Positions 4,930-12,699 of a stretch of DNA of 19,689 nt are shown here, piece by piece. Both the position numbers and the translations under genes were made by a program. The notes under the pieces are model-generated. The model saw nothing but the letters and a program-made list of their open reading frames with translations, ran no database searches and was not told the DNA's origin. The first letter of the stretch is position 1. The number at the start of each line of letters is the position of its first letter. Source of the stretch: Bryobacteraceae bacterium (lineage in GTDB: Bacteria > Acidobacteriota > Terriglobia > Bryobacterales > Bryobacteraceae); NCBI GenBank assembly GCA_030039005.1, contig JASHQT010000385.1:1-19689 (forward strand), in the 5' to 3' direction.

Positions 4930-7900
4930 TTAGAACCGAAGGATACCTTTCACTTCGATGAAACGCGGCGAGCCACCGGCGCCCAGGAACGACCCCAGAA
5001 TACTGGTGGGTGGCGAAACGGTGTTAACCACCGAGGCAAACAGCGGGTTGGAGATGTCATCCACGGGGTTGTCGAAGTTCGGATGGTTCAACAGATTGTA
5101 GAAAGAAGCGCCAAAGGAGAACGTGAGGCGTTCCTTGATCCGGACGCTCTTCATGATAGACATGTCCACGTTGAAGAAGCTCGGTCCGAACAAGTTATTG
5201 CGGCCCATGGTTCCGAAACCATTGAGGACGCCGCTGGCGGCGAAACTGGGTGCGAACTGCGACGTCGTCAGACAGGGAGTGGTGATGGCGGCGCTGTTGC
5301 AATTTCCGCCCAGGATGGGCTGCAAAGGCGTGGCGAAAATGGTGCCGTTATAGTTGTACTGCCCGAGCGCTCCACCAGCGCTGCCATCGACCACGCTGAA
5401 GGGCAGGCCGCTGCGGAGGAACCAGTTGCTCGACAGCGTCCAGCCGCCGAAGATCGCGTTGGGGCCCCATTTGAATCCGGTGTGACGGAACATATCGGAA
5501 AGTACGAAGTTGGCGCTGAGGTAGTGCCGGACATCGTAGTCCGAGTTGCCGTAGTTGGCGGCCAGATCATAGGGGATGCGTGGATTGGTGATGCTGAGAT
5601 TGGTGGCATTGGCCGAATAGTACTCGTTAGCAATTCCGCCGTTCGAGACATCGTCCAGATTGTGGCTCCAGGTGTAGTTGATGGTGAAAGTGAGGCCGGC
5701 CGAGAGACGGCGCTGGAAGCTGACCGTCAGGCCGTTGTAGTTCGAAATACCGGAGCTCGTGTACTGATAAATGGTGCCAAATGCCGGATTGGGAGCCGTT
5801 GTGGGCAGACCAACGAAGCCGTTGGGGCAGGGGCTGCCGGCAACGTCGGGCGGACAATAGCCGTTGATCCCGAAATTGGCGAGTGGAAGATGGGTGCCAT
5901 GCATGCCCTGGTAGTTGACGGTCAGGATCGTCTTAGCGCCGAGGGATTGCTCAATTTCGAAGTTCCATTTGTAGTAAGTGGGCTGCATGAACGTGGTCGG
6001 GAAGCCGTAGATGGCGGGCGCTGAGAAGCCCGGCACCGCCGCGGAGATGCTGTTAAAAGAACCACCGGCTTTGAACTGCTCCTGCAGGGCCGCGTTGTTG
6101 TTGGCTGCGGCTGTGAACGGGCTGTTCGGCACGCCCGGCGCCAATACGGGCGCCCCGACGATGGCGGTCAAGGTCTGCGGAGGATTGAAGGCGGCATTTT
6201 CCGCCACCCCGCCCGGCAGGTTGTCGGCGAAGATGCCGGCGCCCGTGCGGATCACGGTTTTATCGTTATTGAACGGTCTCCAGGCGATTCCGATGCGAGG
6301 CTCCCAGACCACCGGCTTTACATGCGCGTAGGCGTCATGCTGGCCGGAGACGATCAACTGATCATACGGCGTGTTGACCTCGCCGGGATTTTGGATCAAG
6401 GTGGCTGGATTCGCAAGACGCGCGAAGCAATTCTGATCGCAGGTGGGGTCGCCGTAGCTTTCCAGACGCAAGTTCAACGAAATCGTCAAACGATCGCTCG
6501 CCTTCCAATCATCGGCCACGTAGCCACCCAAGGTGTTGAAGCGGATGACGGCTTCCGGGGAGCTCGGAAAACCTTGAATCATGTAGGAACTCGGGCCGCC
6601 GCCATTGAAGAAGTCGTTGATGTTGGTGTTGACTTCGCCGTTCAATAAGCCCGCCAGGGATTCGAAATCCAGGTCGGTCACGGTCTGGTGTAGCCAGCTA
6701 AAGCCGATGCGGAACGTTTGACGGCCCTTGATGAGGGAGAAATCATCCAACGCCTGGTACTGGAAGACGCGGCGTCCATTGGGGAACACCCCATTGGGAT
6801 CGGAGCTTTCATCCCAGGCTCCGATCGGGGTGAACGAACCGTCGGTGAAGTTCACGAAAGTGGGCAGCGCAGCCAGCGCACCGCTGGGATTGGACGGGTT
6901 AAAAATGGCTGCGTAATACAGAACCGATCCGCTGAGCTGATTGACGGCGTTCGGGCCAAAGGTATGCGTTTCCGATACCTGGCCGGCCATTTGCGGCTGG
7001 AAGCTCTGGGCATTGAAGGTGGGGCCGAAGGCGCTGGTGTAGGTGGGCTGGTAACCGTTGTCGCGGAAGACACGAACATAAAAGCGGTCTTTCTCGCTCA
7101 AGATGTGGTCGACGCGGGCCGCCCACTGATATTCCTTGTTCAGACTGGTTGGCGTGGCGCGGAACTGATACGTGCAAGGGGCGCCGCCAGCACCAAGCAA
7201 CGTGCCGCCGACGCTGGTGGTGAAGGTTCCGCAACCGCCGTTGGAAGCAGTGAACGGTGTGGCGCCGGAGACACCGTTATAGATCGCAAACATCTTCTGA
7301 TAGAAGGGGATCTCATCGGCATTGCCGTTGGCTGCCAGATTCGTCAAGGTCGCGTTCTGGAACGCCGGGCTGGGGATCAAATTTTCCAGAGCGCTGGTCG
7401 GCAGCAGGTTGCGCAGACCTTCATAGTCAACGTCGAAGAAGGTCCGGTTCTTGATGATCGGCCCGTTGAAGCCGGCAGCCCACTGATTGAAATTGTTGAA
7501 GGGCGTCGGAAGGCCGGCGGAATTGCTGAAGAACTGATTCGAGTTCATCGCGCGCCCGTTCCAGTTGTAGATGGCATCACCGTGGAATTCGTTGGTGCCC
7601 GACTTGGTGATATAGGTCACCTGTGCTCCCGCGTATTGACCATATTGGGCGGAATAGGCATTGGCGATCACGTTCGCTTCCGAGACGTCGTTGGCGCCCA
7701 GCATGAGGTTGGAAGCGCCGCTATTGTTGAGGCTCAAGAAGGGATCGTTGAAATTCATGCCGTTGATGGTGAACAGATTAGAAATGCCGGGCATGCCGCT
7801 GGAGGAGAAATTGCCGTAGCCCGACTGGGTGTTCATGACAACTCCCGGCGAGGTCTGCGCGTAATACGTCAGATCGCCGCCCGGGTTTGGCAAGTTGTCG

Positions 7901-8361
7901 ATCATTTCGGTGCTAAACCCCGTGGAAGTATCCGCGTTCTCGGTCTGGATAGTGGTTGCGGCTTCGACGACATCGACGGTCTGAGCGGCGCTAGCCACCG
8001 TCAACTGCACATTCACTGTGGTGGGCTGGCCGGCAAGGACGATGACTCCCGGGTGATCCTGAGGCTGAAAACCGCTAGCGGTGACGTCCAATTTGTAGGT
8101 GCCGGGAAGAACAAACGCGAAGCGATAATTGCCGTCCGAGTTTGCGGTCCCTTTGTTCGACACATTGGTGCTGATGTTGGTCAGCGTCACGCTGGCGCCC
8201 GGAACTACTGCTCCGGTGGGGTCTGTAACAGTGCCGGTGACGTCGCCGGAAGTGATGGACTGGGCCGGCGCAAGCGTCGATAGAGCGGCTAAAAGCCCGA
8301 TCCCGAAGAGCAGCCTGGAGGGCGCACGGCCGCTCCATCTTCCTAAAATGAGGTTTTGCAT
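4930..8361 (-). CDS. Oar-like TonB-dependent receptor with carboxypeptidase-regulatory-like domain (receptor 1)
   Basis: 1,143-residue outer-membrane protein. ATG 8359-8361 has an AAAGG ribosome site about 6 nt upstream; earlier in-frame codons lack one. Residues 1-34 form a signal peptide ending LSTLAPAQ. Residues about 36-125 form a CarboxypepD_reg-like beta sandwich (VTGTVTDPTGAVVPGASVTL, DGNYRFAFVLPGTYKLDV). A TonB plug-like region follows (DNLPNPGGDLTYYAQTSPGV, FTINGMNFNDPF, ITKSGTNEFHGDAIYNWNGR). The rest is a long beta-barrel with the usual ADDWKASDRLTISLNLRLE and WEPRIGIAWRPF segments, and it ends in an aromatic beta-signal, KGILRF. These acidobacterial giants are often annotated as TonB-dependent receptors or Oar homologues; import of oligosaccharides or other polymers is presumed, and the substrate is unknown. 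The gene is flanked by its own terminator and promoter candidate. Confidence 0.9.
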   Translation of the reverse strand: MQNLILGRWSGRAPSRLLFGIGLLAALSTLAPAQSITSGDVTGTVTDPTGAVVPGASVTLTNISTNVSNKGTANSDGNYRFAFVLPGTYKLDVTASGFQPQDHPGVIVLAGQPTTVNVQLTVASAAQTVDVVEAATTIQTENADTSTGFSTEMIDNLPNPGGDLTYYAQTSPGVVMNTQSGYGNFSSSGMPGISNLFTINGMNFNDPFLSLNNSGASNLMLGANDVSEANVIANAYSAQYGQYAGAQVTYITKSGTNEFHGDAIYNWNGRAMNSNQFFSNSAGLPTPFNNFNQWAAGFNGPIIKNRTFFDVDYEGLRNLLPTSALENLIPSPAFQNATLTNLAANGNADEIPFYQKMFAIYNGVSGATPFTASNGGCGTFTTSVGGTLLGAGGAPCTYQFRATPTSLNKEYQWAARVDHILSEKDRFYVRVFRDNGYQPTYTSAFGPTFNAQSFQPQMAGQVSETHTFGPNAVNQLSGSVLYYAAIFNPSNPSGALAALPTFVNFTDGSFTPIGAWDESSDPNGVFPNGRRVFQYQALDDFSLIKGRQTFRIGFSWLHQTVTDLDFESLAGLLNGEVNTNINDFFNGGGPSSYMIQGFPSSPEAVIRFNTLGGYVADDWKASDRLTISLNLRLESYGDPTCDQNCFARLANPATLIQNPGEVNTPYDQLIVSGQHDAYAHVKPVVWEPRIGIAWRPFNNDKTVIRTGAGIFADNLPGGVAENAAFNPPQTLTAIVGAPVLAPGVPNSPFTAAANNNAALQEQFKAGGSFNSISAAVPGFSAPAIYGFPTTFMQPTYYKWNFEIEQSLGAKTILTVNYQGMHGTHLPLANFGINGYCPPDVAGSPCPNGFVGLPTTAPNPAFGTIYQYTSSGISNYNGLTVSFQRRLSAGLTFTINYTWSHNLDDVSNGGIANEYYSANATNLSITNPRIPYDLAANYGNSDYDVRHYLSANFVLSDMFRHTGFKWGPNAIFGGWTLSSNWFLRSGLPFSVVDGSAGGALGQYNYNGTIFATPLQPILGGNCNSAAITTPCLTTSQFAPSFAASGVLNGFGTMGRNNLFGPSFFNVDMSIMKSVRIKERLTFSFGASFYNLLNHPNFDNPVDDISNPLFASVVNTVSPPTSILGSFLGAGGSPRFIEVKGILRF

Positions 8362-8374
8362 TTTCGACCTTTCC

Positions 8375-8400
8375 AGCGTGCGCCAGTTCGGCGGCACGCT
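8375..8400 (-). other. hairpin just upstream of the receptor 1 ribosome site
   Basis: Perfect 7-bp inverted repeat AGCGTGC (8375-8381) / GCACGCT (8394-8400), with an inner GCC/GGC pair and a single bulge. It ends about 14 nt before the ATG and directly abuts the GGAAAGG ribosome site. It could affect translation or mRNA stability; there is no T-tract, so it is not a terminator. Confidence 0.4.
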
Positions 8401-8615
8401 CTAGTGTTGATGTTGGGTCGTCCCCCGTTTTGGGACTCCCAGAAAAAGCGTCAGGGAACATGCAGAGATCCCGCCGGCGCTACGTGGCCGTGATGTAACG
8501 TACTTGGAAGCGTTCCGCAACGCGAGACCCGGTTGCCGACATCCCCCAATCCTGCCCTTGAAACAACTCAGCCTCACATGCCCCTCGGTGTAAGCAGGAT
8601 GAAAAGCTGGTTAAA

Positions 8616-8643
8616 AATATACCATAAATCTCGCGAGTGCCAA
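8616..8643 (-). promoter_or_regulatory. sigma-70-like promoter candidate for receptor 1
   Basis: On the minus strand TTGGCA (8638-8643, 5 of 6 consensus bases) and TATATT (8616-8621, 5 of 6) are separated by 16 bp, inside the most AT-rich part of the gap. It points to receptor 1, with transcription expected to start near 8609. Confidence 0.6.
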
Positions 8644-8780
8644 TAGGAAAAAATTCGAACCTAGCCATGAGTTTGCGGTTTTTTTCCGCAGTTAGCGGTT
8701 GAACTAGCCCGGGGATGGTACTGCCGACAGGAGGCGAGGGCGGGCGACAAGGAATAAGTGCCCGGAACGAAGCGCCGGGA

Positions 8781-8807
8781 AACAAAAAGGGAGCAACGAA
8801 GGCTCCC
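8781..8807 (-). terminator. intrinsic terminator after the second Oar-like receptor gene
   Basis: On the minus strand GGGAGC (8802-8807) pairs with GCTCCC (8789-8794) around a 7-nt loop, followed by TTTTTGTTT. It begins 26 nt after the receptor 2 stop at 8834, so the two tandem receptors are separate transcription units. Confidence 0.85.
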
Positions 8808-8833
8808 GGATGGAGTCTAACCACGATAAGCGC

Positions 8834-11800
8834 CTAGAAGTAGATTTTGGCGCCGAGTTGGAGCACGCGGCCCTGTAAGGCCGTAGTCGCGCGTCCGAAC
8901 GTGCCGGGGGAGTTGTAATCCTCCCAATTCGTGTAGTATTGGCTAAACAGGAACTGCGTGTGATTGAAAACGTTGAAGGCTTCCAGTCGCAACTGGACGT
9001 AGCGGCTCTCGGTAAAGCGCACGTTTTTGAACAGAGCCAAATCTGTGTTGTTGATCCCCGGTCCGTGGAAATTGCCGCGCCCCTCATTTCCGAGAACGCC
9101 CGGAGTTTCATCCGCGAACGCATTGGGGTTGAAGTAATAGTTAGGCAGCGCCGGGTTGCCATTGAAACTGAGCGTGGTGTTGCGCGGATTGTAAATGCTA
9201 GGATAGCCGACGACATTTGGCGCGTCCCAGCAACCGTAATAGGCGACGCCGGCCCCGGGACACTGTAGGGAGAGATCCGTCGTGTCGCCGACGATGATCG
9301 GAAAACCAGTTTGCAATGTTGTGATACCCGTCAGTTGCCAACCATCGAGCACATATTTCCCAAAAGCATTGCTAAACTTGGGGATTGGGAGTATGTAGCT
9401 GTAATTGACTACAAAGCGATGCCTCGCGTCGAAGGTTGTGTCTCCGTAATCCAGCGCGAAATCGTAGGGATCGGTGAGACGCGTGGCTCCTGGAGCGGCT
9501 CCGCTACCGAAATAGCCGGACGTATCGCCCAAGGAGTGCGCCCAGGTATAGGAGGCCTGGAACATGAGCCCATGACTCAACCGCTTTTGGAGTTTGACCT
9601 GGAGCGAATTGTAGTTGGAGTTCCCCAAGCTGTCCTCAAGACCTACGGAAGCGATAACATTTCCGGGCGCATACAGCGAGTGGCTGGGAAACTCAAGGGC
9701 CTGGAAGGCGCGCCCGGAGATGCAGGACGGATCCGCCGCGCAGGCCGCCGTACCGGCGGGGGAAATCGGATTACCCTCCGTCACCAACTCCTCGTGCCGT
9801 CCTTGAGAACCCACATAGCCCACCTGCAACAGCAAGGCACCAGGTAGCTCCTGCTGAATGTTCAGGTTATAGTTCATCGCGTAGGGATCGGTAAAATTCG
9901 GGTTAATCGAGCTGAACTCAAGAGGCTCCAACGCCGCAAAATTCACATTCGATCCAGGTTTCGGGGGCGTGTACGGGAACGGATTGGGGCTCACTTGGCC
10001 ATTGAGGAGATTCTCGTACGGGTTTGCGAAGCCCGGCTGCCCACCCACGCTACTCGAGCCAAACGAGTAGATGTCGTAAGGAGCGTCGCCGAGCTGCTGC
10101 AAAGCCAGGTATTCCCCCGTGCGATCAAAGTAGATTCCGAAGCCGCCGCGGATAGAGGTTTTGCCATTCTTAAACGGCGAATAGGCAAAGCCGAAGCGCG
10201 GCCCAACATTATCGTCGTGCTGATGGAACCCCGACGAAGTGCAGCCAGGATCGCCCGGAAATGCCAAGCCAACTGGTGCCGTAGGGAAGATAGTGGACTG
10301 CTCCCCGGGAATGAAGCAGTTGACATTCTCTTCGTCGAAGCGATGGTTGACGAGCGGCGTATCGATCTGCCAGCCGGCCCCGTAGTTGAGCGTCAAGTTG
10401 TTTGTCACCTTCCAACTATCCTGCGCGTAGAAATAATATTCGTAGCTGCGAAATGTCTGGACGCCGCCGGTATTCTGGATGTACGAATCCGGGATTCCCA
10501 GCAGAAAATCCGCACCGGGATCGCCGGTGCTGTAGGGACCGATGCCGCCGAAGGAGTAACCTCCGCTGTTGTAGAATTCGAAGTCCGAGTCGACTTCGTA
10601 GCGCCTTCCGTCAAAGCCGAATTTCAAGGTGTGGCTGCCGATTACCTTCGACAGATTGTCGTCTAACTGGTAAGTGTTTTCAATCGCGGCTTGGGGGCCG
10701 TCGGGACTGAATCCGAGATTGAAGTACCCGGTCAAGCTCACCAGCGGCATACTCGCGCTGCTGGGGAACTGGGGCGTGACGCCCGTAAAGCCGAAAGAAG
10801 AGGGAAGCGCCGGGTTCGTGGGGGACACCGCGGGGTAGTTGAACCTTACGTATGCCACCCGAAATTCATTGAGAGTGGTGGGATTGAAAGTGTGAGTCTC
10901 CTGCGCGATGAACTGCTTGCTCGCCTCAGGACTCGTTTGTCCGAAACCGGGCAAGGTAGAGCCCAGGAACGGCAGCGTGTTGCTTGTAAGGTCATGCTGG
11001 ATGAATATCGTGCCCCATAGACTGTCCTTATTGCCGAAGGTCTGATCGATGCGCGCAATCCCTTGCTCAAAATGCTGTACCTCGAGGGGATTGAACGAGT
11101 ACTCGTTTGTCCCGAAATTCGGAAGCGGGACATACTTGGTCAGCAGCGAGACTGCAAGCGGATTGAAGTCCGCCGTGGGAATGTGACCGGTCGGAAAAAG
11201 AACATTATATGGCGTTCCCGCCGGATAAGTCGCCCCATTCTCACCCTGCAGCGCGATGGGGGAAGCTGCTGTGGAGGAGGCGATATCGGGAAAGTAGCCG
11301 TTGCGCTGGGCCTGGGAAAAAACCACCGTCGTATTGGAGGTCGCGTTGGTGTCAGGCGAGCGATTGTGCATGCCCTGGTAGGACACGAAGAAGAACGTCT
11401 TGTCCTTCACGATTGGCCCGCCAAATGTCCCGCCATACTGGTTCTGATGGAATATTGGCGTGGTTACCTGGAAAAAGTCCCGCGCGTTCAGGAACGTATC
11501 GCGGTAAAACTCAAACGCATCCCCGTGAAACTGATTGGTCCCGCCCTTGATGATCGCGTTTAGAATGCTGCCCGAGTTTCGGCCGTATTCAGGGTTGATG
11601 GTGCTCTCGATTAGGTTGAACTGATCGATCGCGTCCGGGCTGGGAGTGATCAGGGGAGCGTTGAGCCGAAGATCCATGGTGTCGGCCCCGTTGATCAGGA
11701 ACGAATTCTGCTGGCTGGTGCTGCCATTAGTCGCGTAAGTTCCGGTATAGTCGCTGGCGGCCACCACTCCGGGCGCCAACTGCTGTAACTGAGTCCAGTT

Positions 11801-12256
11801 GCGGCCCAACAGCGGCAAATCCACGATCTGGGTGGCATCGATGACCGTGCTCAGTTGGGTGGTGCTGGTTTCCACCTGGGTGGGAGAGGCTTCCACCTGC
11901 ACCGACTGTGTGATCTCGCCCACCTCCAATGCGACTGGCAGGTTGTAAATTTGGTTGACGGCCAGCGGGATGTTGTGAGCGGTGTAGGTGCGAAAACCCG
12001 CTTTGGTTATTGTCACGTCGTAGCTGCCGGGCGGCAAGGAAAGAAACTCATAGCTTCCGTCATCGCCAGTCATCACCGCTGTCGAAACTTGGGTCTGAAT
12101 GTTTGTGGCTTTGACCTCTGCTCCCGGCACCCCCGCGCCGGAGGGATCGGTTACGGTCCCGCGAATATGGGCGATGACTTCTTGCGCCGGAAGATTCCAA
12201 AGCATGGCCATGCCGAGCGCAAGGACCGCCCAGCCAATCAGCGTGAATTTTCGCAT
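8834..12256 (-). CDS. Oar-like TonB-dependent receptor with carboxypeptidase-regulatory-like domain (receptor 2)
   Basis: 1,140-residue outer-membrane protein. The ATG at 12254-12256 follows GAGAGGGG by about 3 nt. Residues 1-25 form a signal peptide (MRKFTLIGWAVLALGMAMLW then NLPAQ). Next come the CarboxypepD_reg-like domain (RGTVTDPSGAGVPGAEVKAT, DGSYEFLSLPPGSYDVTI), a plug (IVDLPLLGRNWTQLQQLAPG, FLINGADTMDLRL, IIKGGTNQFHGDAFEFYRDT) and a long barrel with YAQDSWKVTNNLTLNYGAGW, GPRFGFAYSPF and TWAHSLGD. It ends in the aromatic beta-signal GAKIYF. Several cysteine pairs occur in predicted extracellular loops. It has the same architecture as receptor 1 but is clearly diverged (different plug and loop sequences), so it is not a recent duplicate. 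The substrate is unknown. A terminator follows the gene. Confidence 0.9.
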   Translation of the reverse strand: MRKFTLIGWAVLALGMAMLWNLPAQEVIAHIRGTVTDPSGAGVPGAEVKATNIQTQVSTAVMTGDDGSYEFLSLPPGSYDVTITKAGFRTYTAHNIPLAVNQIYNLPVALEVGEITQSVQVEASPTQVETSTTQLSTVIDATQIVDLPLLGRNWTQLQQLAPGVVAASDYTGTYATNGSTSQQNSFLINGADTMDLRLNAPLITPSPDAIDQFNLIESTINPEYGRNSGSILNAIIKGGTNQFHGDAFEFYRDTFLNARDFFQVTTPIFHQNQYGGTFGGPIVKDKTFFFVSYQGMHNRSPDTNATSNTTVVFSQAQRNGYFPDIASSTAASPIALQGENGATYPAGTPYNVLFPTGHIPTADFNPLAVSLLTKYVPLPNFGTNEYSFNPLEVQHFEQGIARIDQTFGNKDSLWGTIFIQHDLTSNTLPFLGSTLPGFGQTSPEASKQFIAQETHTFNPTTLNEFRVAYVRFNYPAVSPTNPALPSSFGFTGVTPQFPSSASMPLVSLTGYFNLGFSPDGPQAAIENTYQLDDNLSKVIGSHTLKFGFDGRRYEVDSDFEFYNSGGYSFGGIGPYSTGDPGADFLLGIPDSYIQNTGGVQTFRSYEYYFYAQDSWKVTNNLTLNYGAGWQIDTPLVNHRFDEENVNCFIPGEQSTIFPTAPVGLAFPGDPGCTSSGFHQHDDNVGPRFGFAYSPFKNGKTSIRGGFGIYFDRTGEYLALQQLGDAPYDIYSFGSSSVGGQPGFANPYENLLNGQVSPNPFPYTPPKPGSNVNFAALEPLEFSSINPNFTDPYAMNYNLNIQQELPGALLLQVGYVGSQGRHEELVTEGNPISPAGTAACAADPSCISGRAFQALEFPSHSLYAPGNVIASVGLEDSLGNSNYNSLQVKLQKRLSHGLMFQASYTWAHSLGDTSGYFGSGAAPGATRLTDPYDFALDYGDTTFDARHRFVVNYSYILPIPKFSNAFGKYVLDGWQLTGITTLQTGFPIIVGDTTDLSLQCPGAGVAYYGCWDAPNVVGYPSIYNPRNTTLSFNGNPALPNYYFNPNAFADETPGVLGNEGRGNFHGPGINNTDLALFKNVRFTESRYVQLRLEAFNVFNHTQFLFSQYYTNWEDYNSPGTFGRATTALQGRVLQLGAKIYF

Positions 12257-12663
12257 TTTCCCCTCTCTAATTCGCCCGGGTCCTCGACCACGCCGGAACC
12301 ACCGGCGCACAGGCCTAAGGCGTCGCAGTTGTCATTTATTGGCCGGAATGTCTCGGCTCTCACAGTCCTTAGAAGAAGCACCCGACCGCAGCTTAATTCG
12401 AGACACCGCAGCTTGCTCTCGAGTTTCACGATTAATAGCACCTCCAGTACCAAACCAGGCAGTTGCGGGGCGAGAGACACCTCTACTGGATAACAAGGAC
12501 TTACATTCTAGCGATGTGGCGGACTGATACGCTTTCTGGTAGCGCTGCCGGTGGACTTCCATAATCGGGAAGAGTACCAACCTCAAGGTGGGTCTAGGAT
12601 GAGCACCATTTCGAAAAACCCGCCGGCCATCGAGACGTAGTGTGCCGCTAGGCGCGCTGGCCC
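12257..12663. other. divergent intergenic region between receptor 2 and the ntrY-like gene
   Basis: About 400 nt with no convincing gene; the small open frames here lack ribosome sites and protein-like composition. It contains a perfect 6-bp hairpin at 12291-12307 (CGCCGG-AACCA-CCGGCG) in the receptor 2 leader, and a 10-bp direct repeat at 12385-12414. A weak extended -10 candidate for receptor 2 lies at 12431-12440 (TGCTATTAAT on the minus strand). No strong -35 box was found for receptor 2. Confidence 0.35.
12385..12414. repeat. 10-bp direct repeat ACCGCAGCTT, phased at 20 bp
   Basis: ACCGCAGCTT occurs at 12385-12394 and again at 12405-12414, start to start exactly 20 bp, near two helical turns. 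It lies upstream of receptor 2, about 130-160 bp before its ATG. It could be a tandem regulator site; with only two short copies, chance is possible. Confidence 0.3.
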
Positions 12664-12669
12664 TATAAT
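12664..12669 (+). promoter_or_regulatory. perfect -10 box upstream of the ntrY-like gene
   Basis: TATAAT at 12664-12669, 30 bp before the ATG at 12700. The position 17 bp upstream reads TGTGCC, a poor -35 box, so the promoter may be activator-dependent or served by another sigma factor. Transcription would start near 12676, giving a leader of about 24 nt that begins with the AAAGGA/TCCTTT inverted repeat. Confidence 0.5.
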
Positions 12670-12699
12670 TCGTAAAAGGACTGGTGTTTCCTTTCGGCC

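Larger units (their letters stand above)
8362..8780. other. intergenic region: long leader and promoter of receptor 1
   Basis: About 420 nt without a convincing gene. It holds the minus-strand promoter candidate at 8616-8643, which would give a leader of roughly 250 nt before receptor 1. Inside the leader are a possible 20-codon ORF (complement 8480-8542, starting MSATGSRVAE), small hairpins at 8420-8436 and 8510-8523, and a hairpin next to the ribosome site at 8375-8400. No riboswitch class was recognised. Confidence 0.4.

Noticed and set aside
4300..6024. 574-codon open frame on the plus strand, opposite the SRPBCC gene and the end of receptor 1.
   Set aside because: It spans two unrelated minus-strand genes, a terminator and a promoter. 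Its composition is Gly/Ala/Arg/Val-rich without domain motifs, a codon-bias shadow.
6718..8283. 521-codon open frame on the plus strand, opposite receptor 1.
   Set aside because: Antisense shadow of a strongly supported receptor gene; no ribosome site, signal peptide or domain motif.
8360..8643. Possible cobalamin or other known riboswitch in the receptor 1 leader.
   Set aside because: No recognisable conserved box of a known riboswitch class; only small generic hairpins.
12332..12586. 84-codon open frame on the minus strand in the gap upstream of receptor 2.
   Set aside because: No ribosome site, no recognisable motif, and it overlaps the likely control region of receptor 2.
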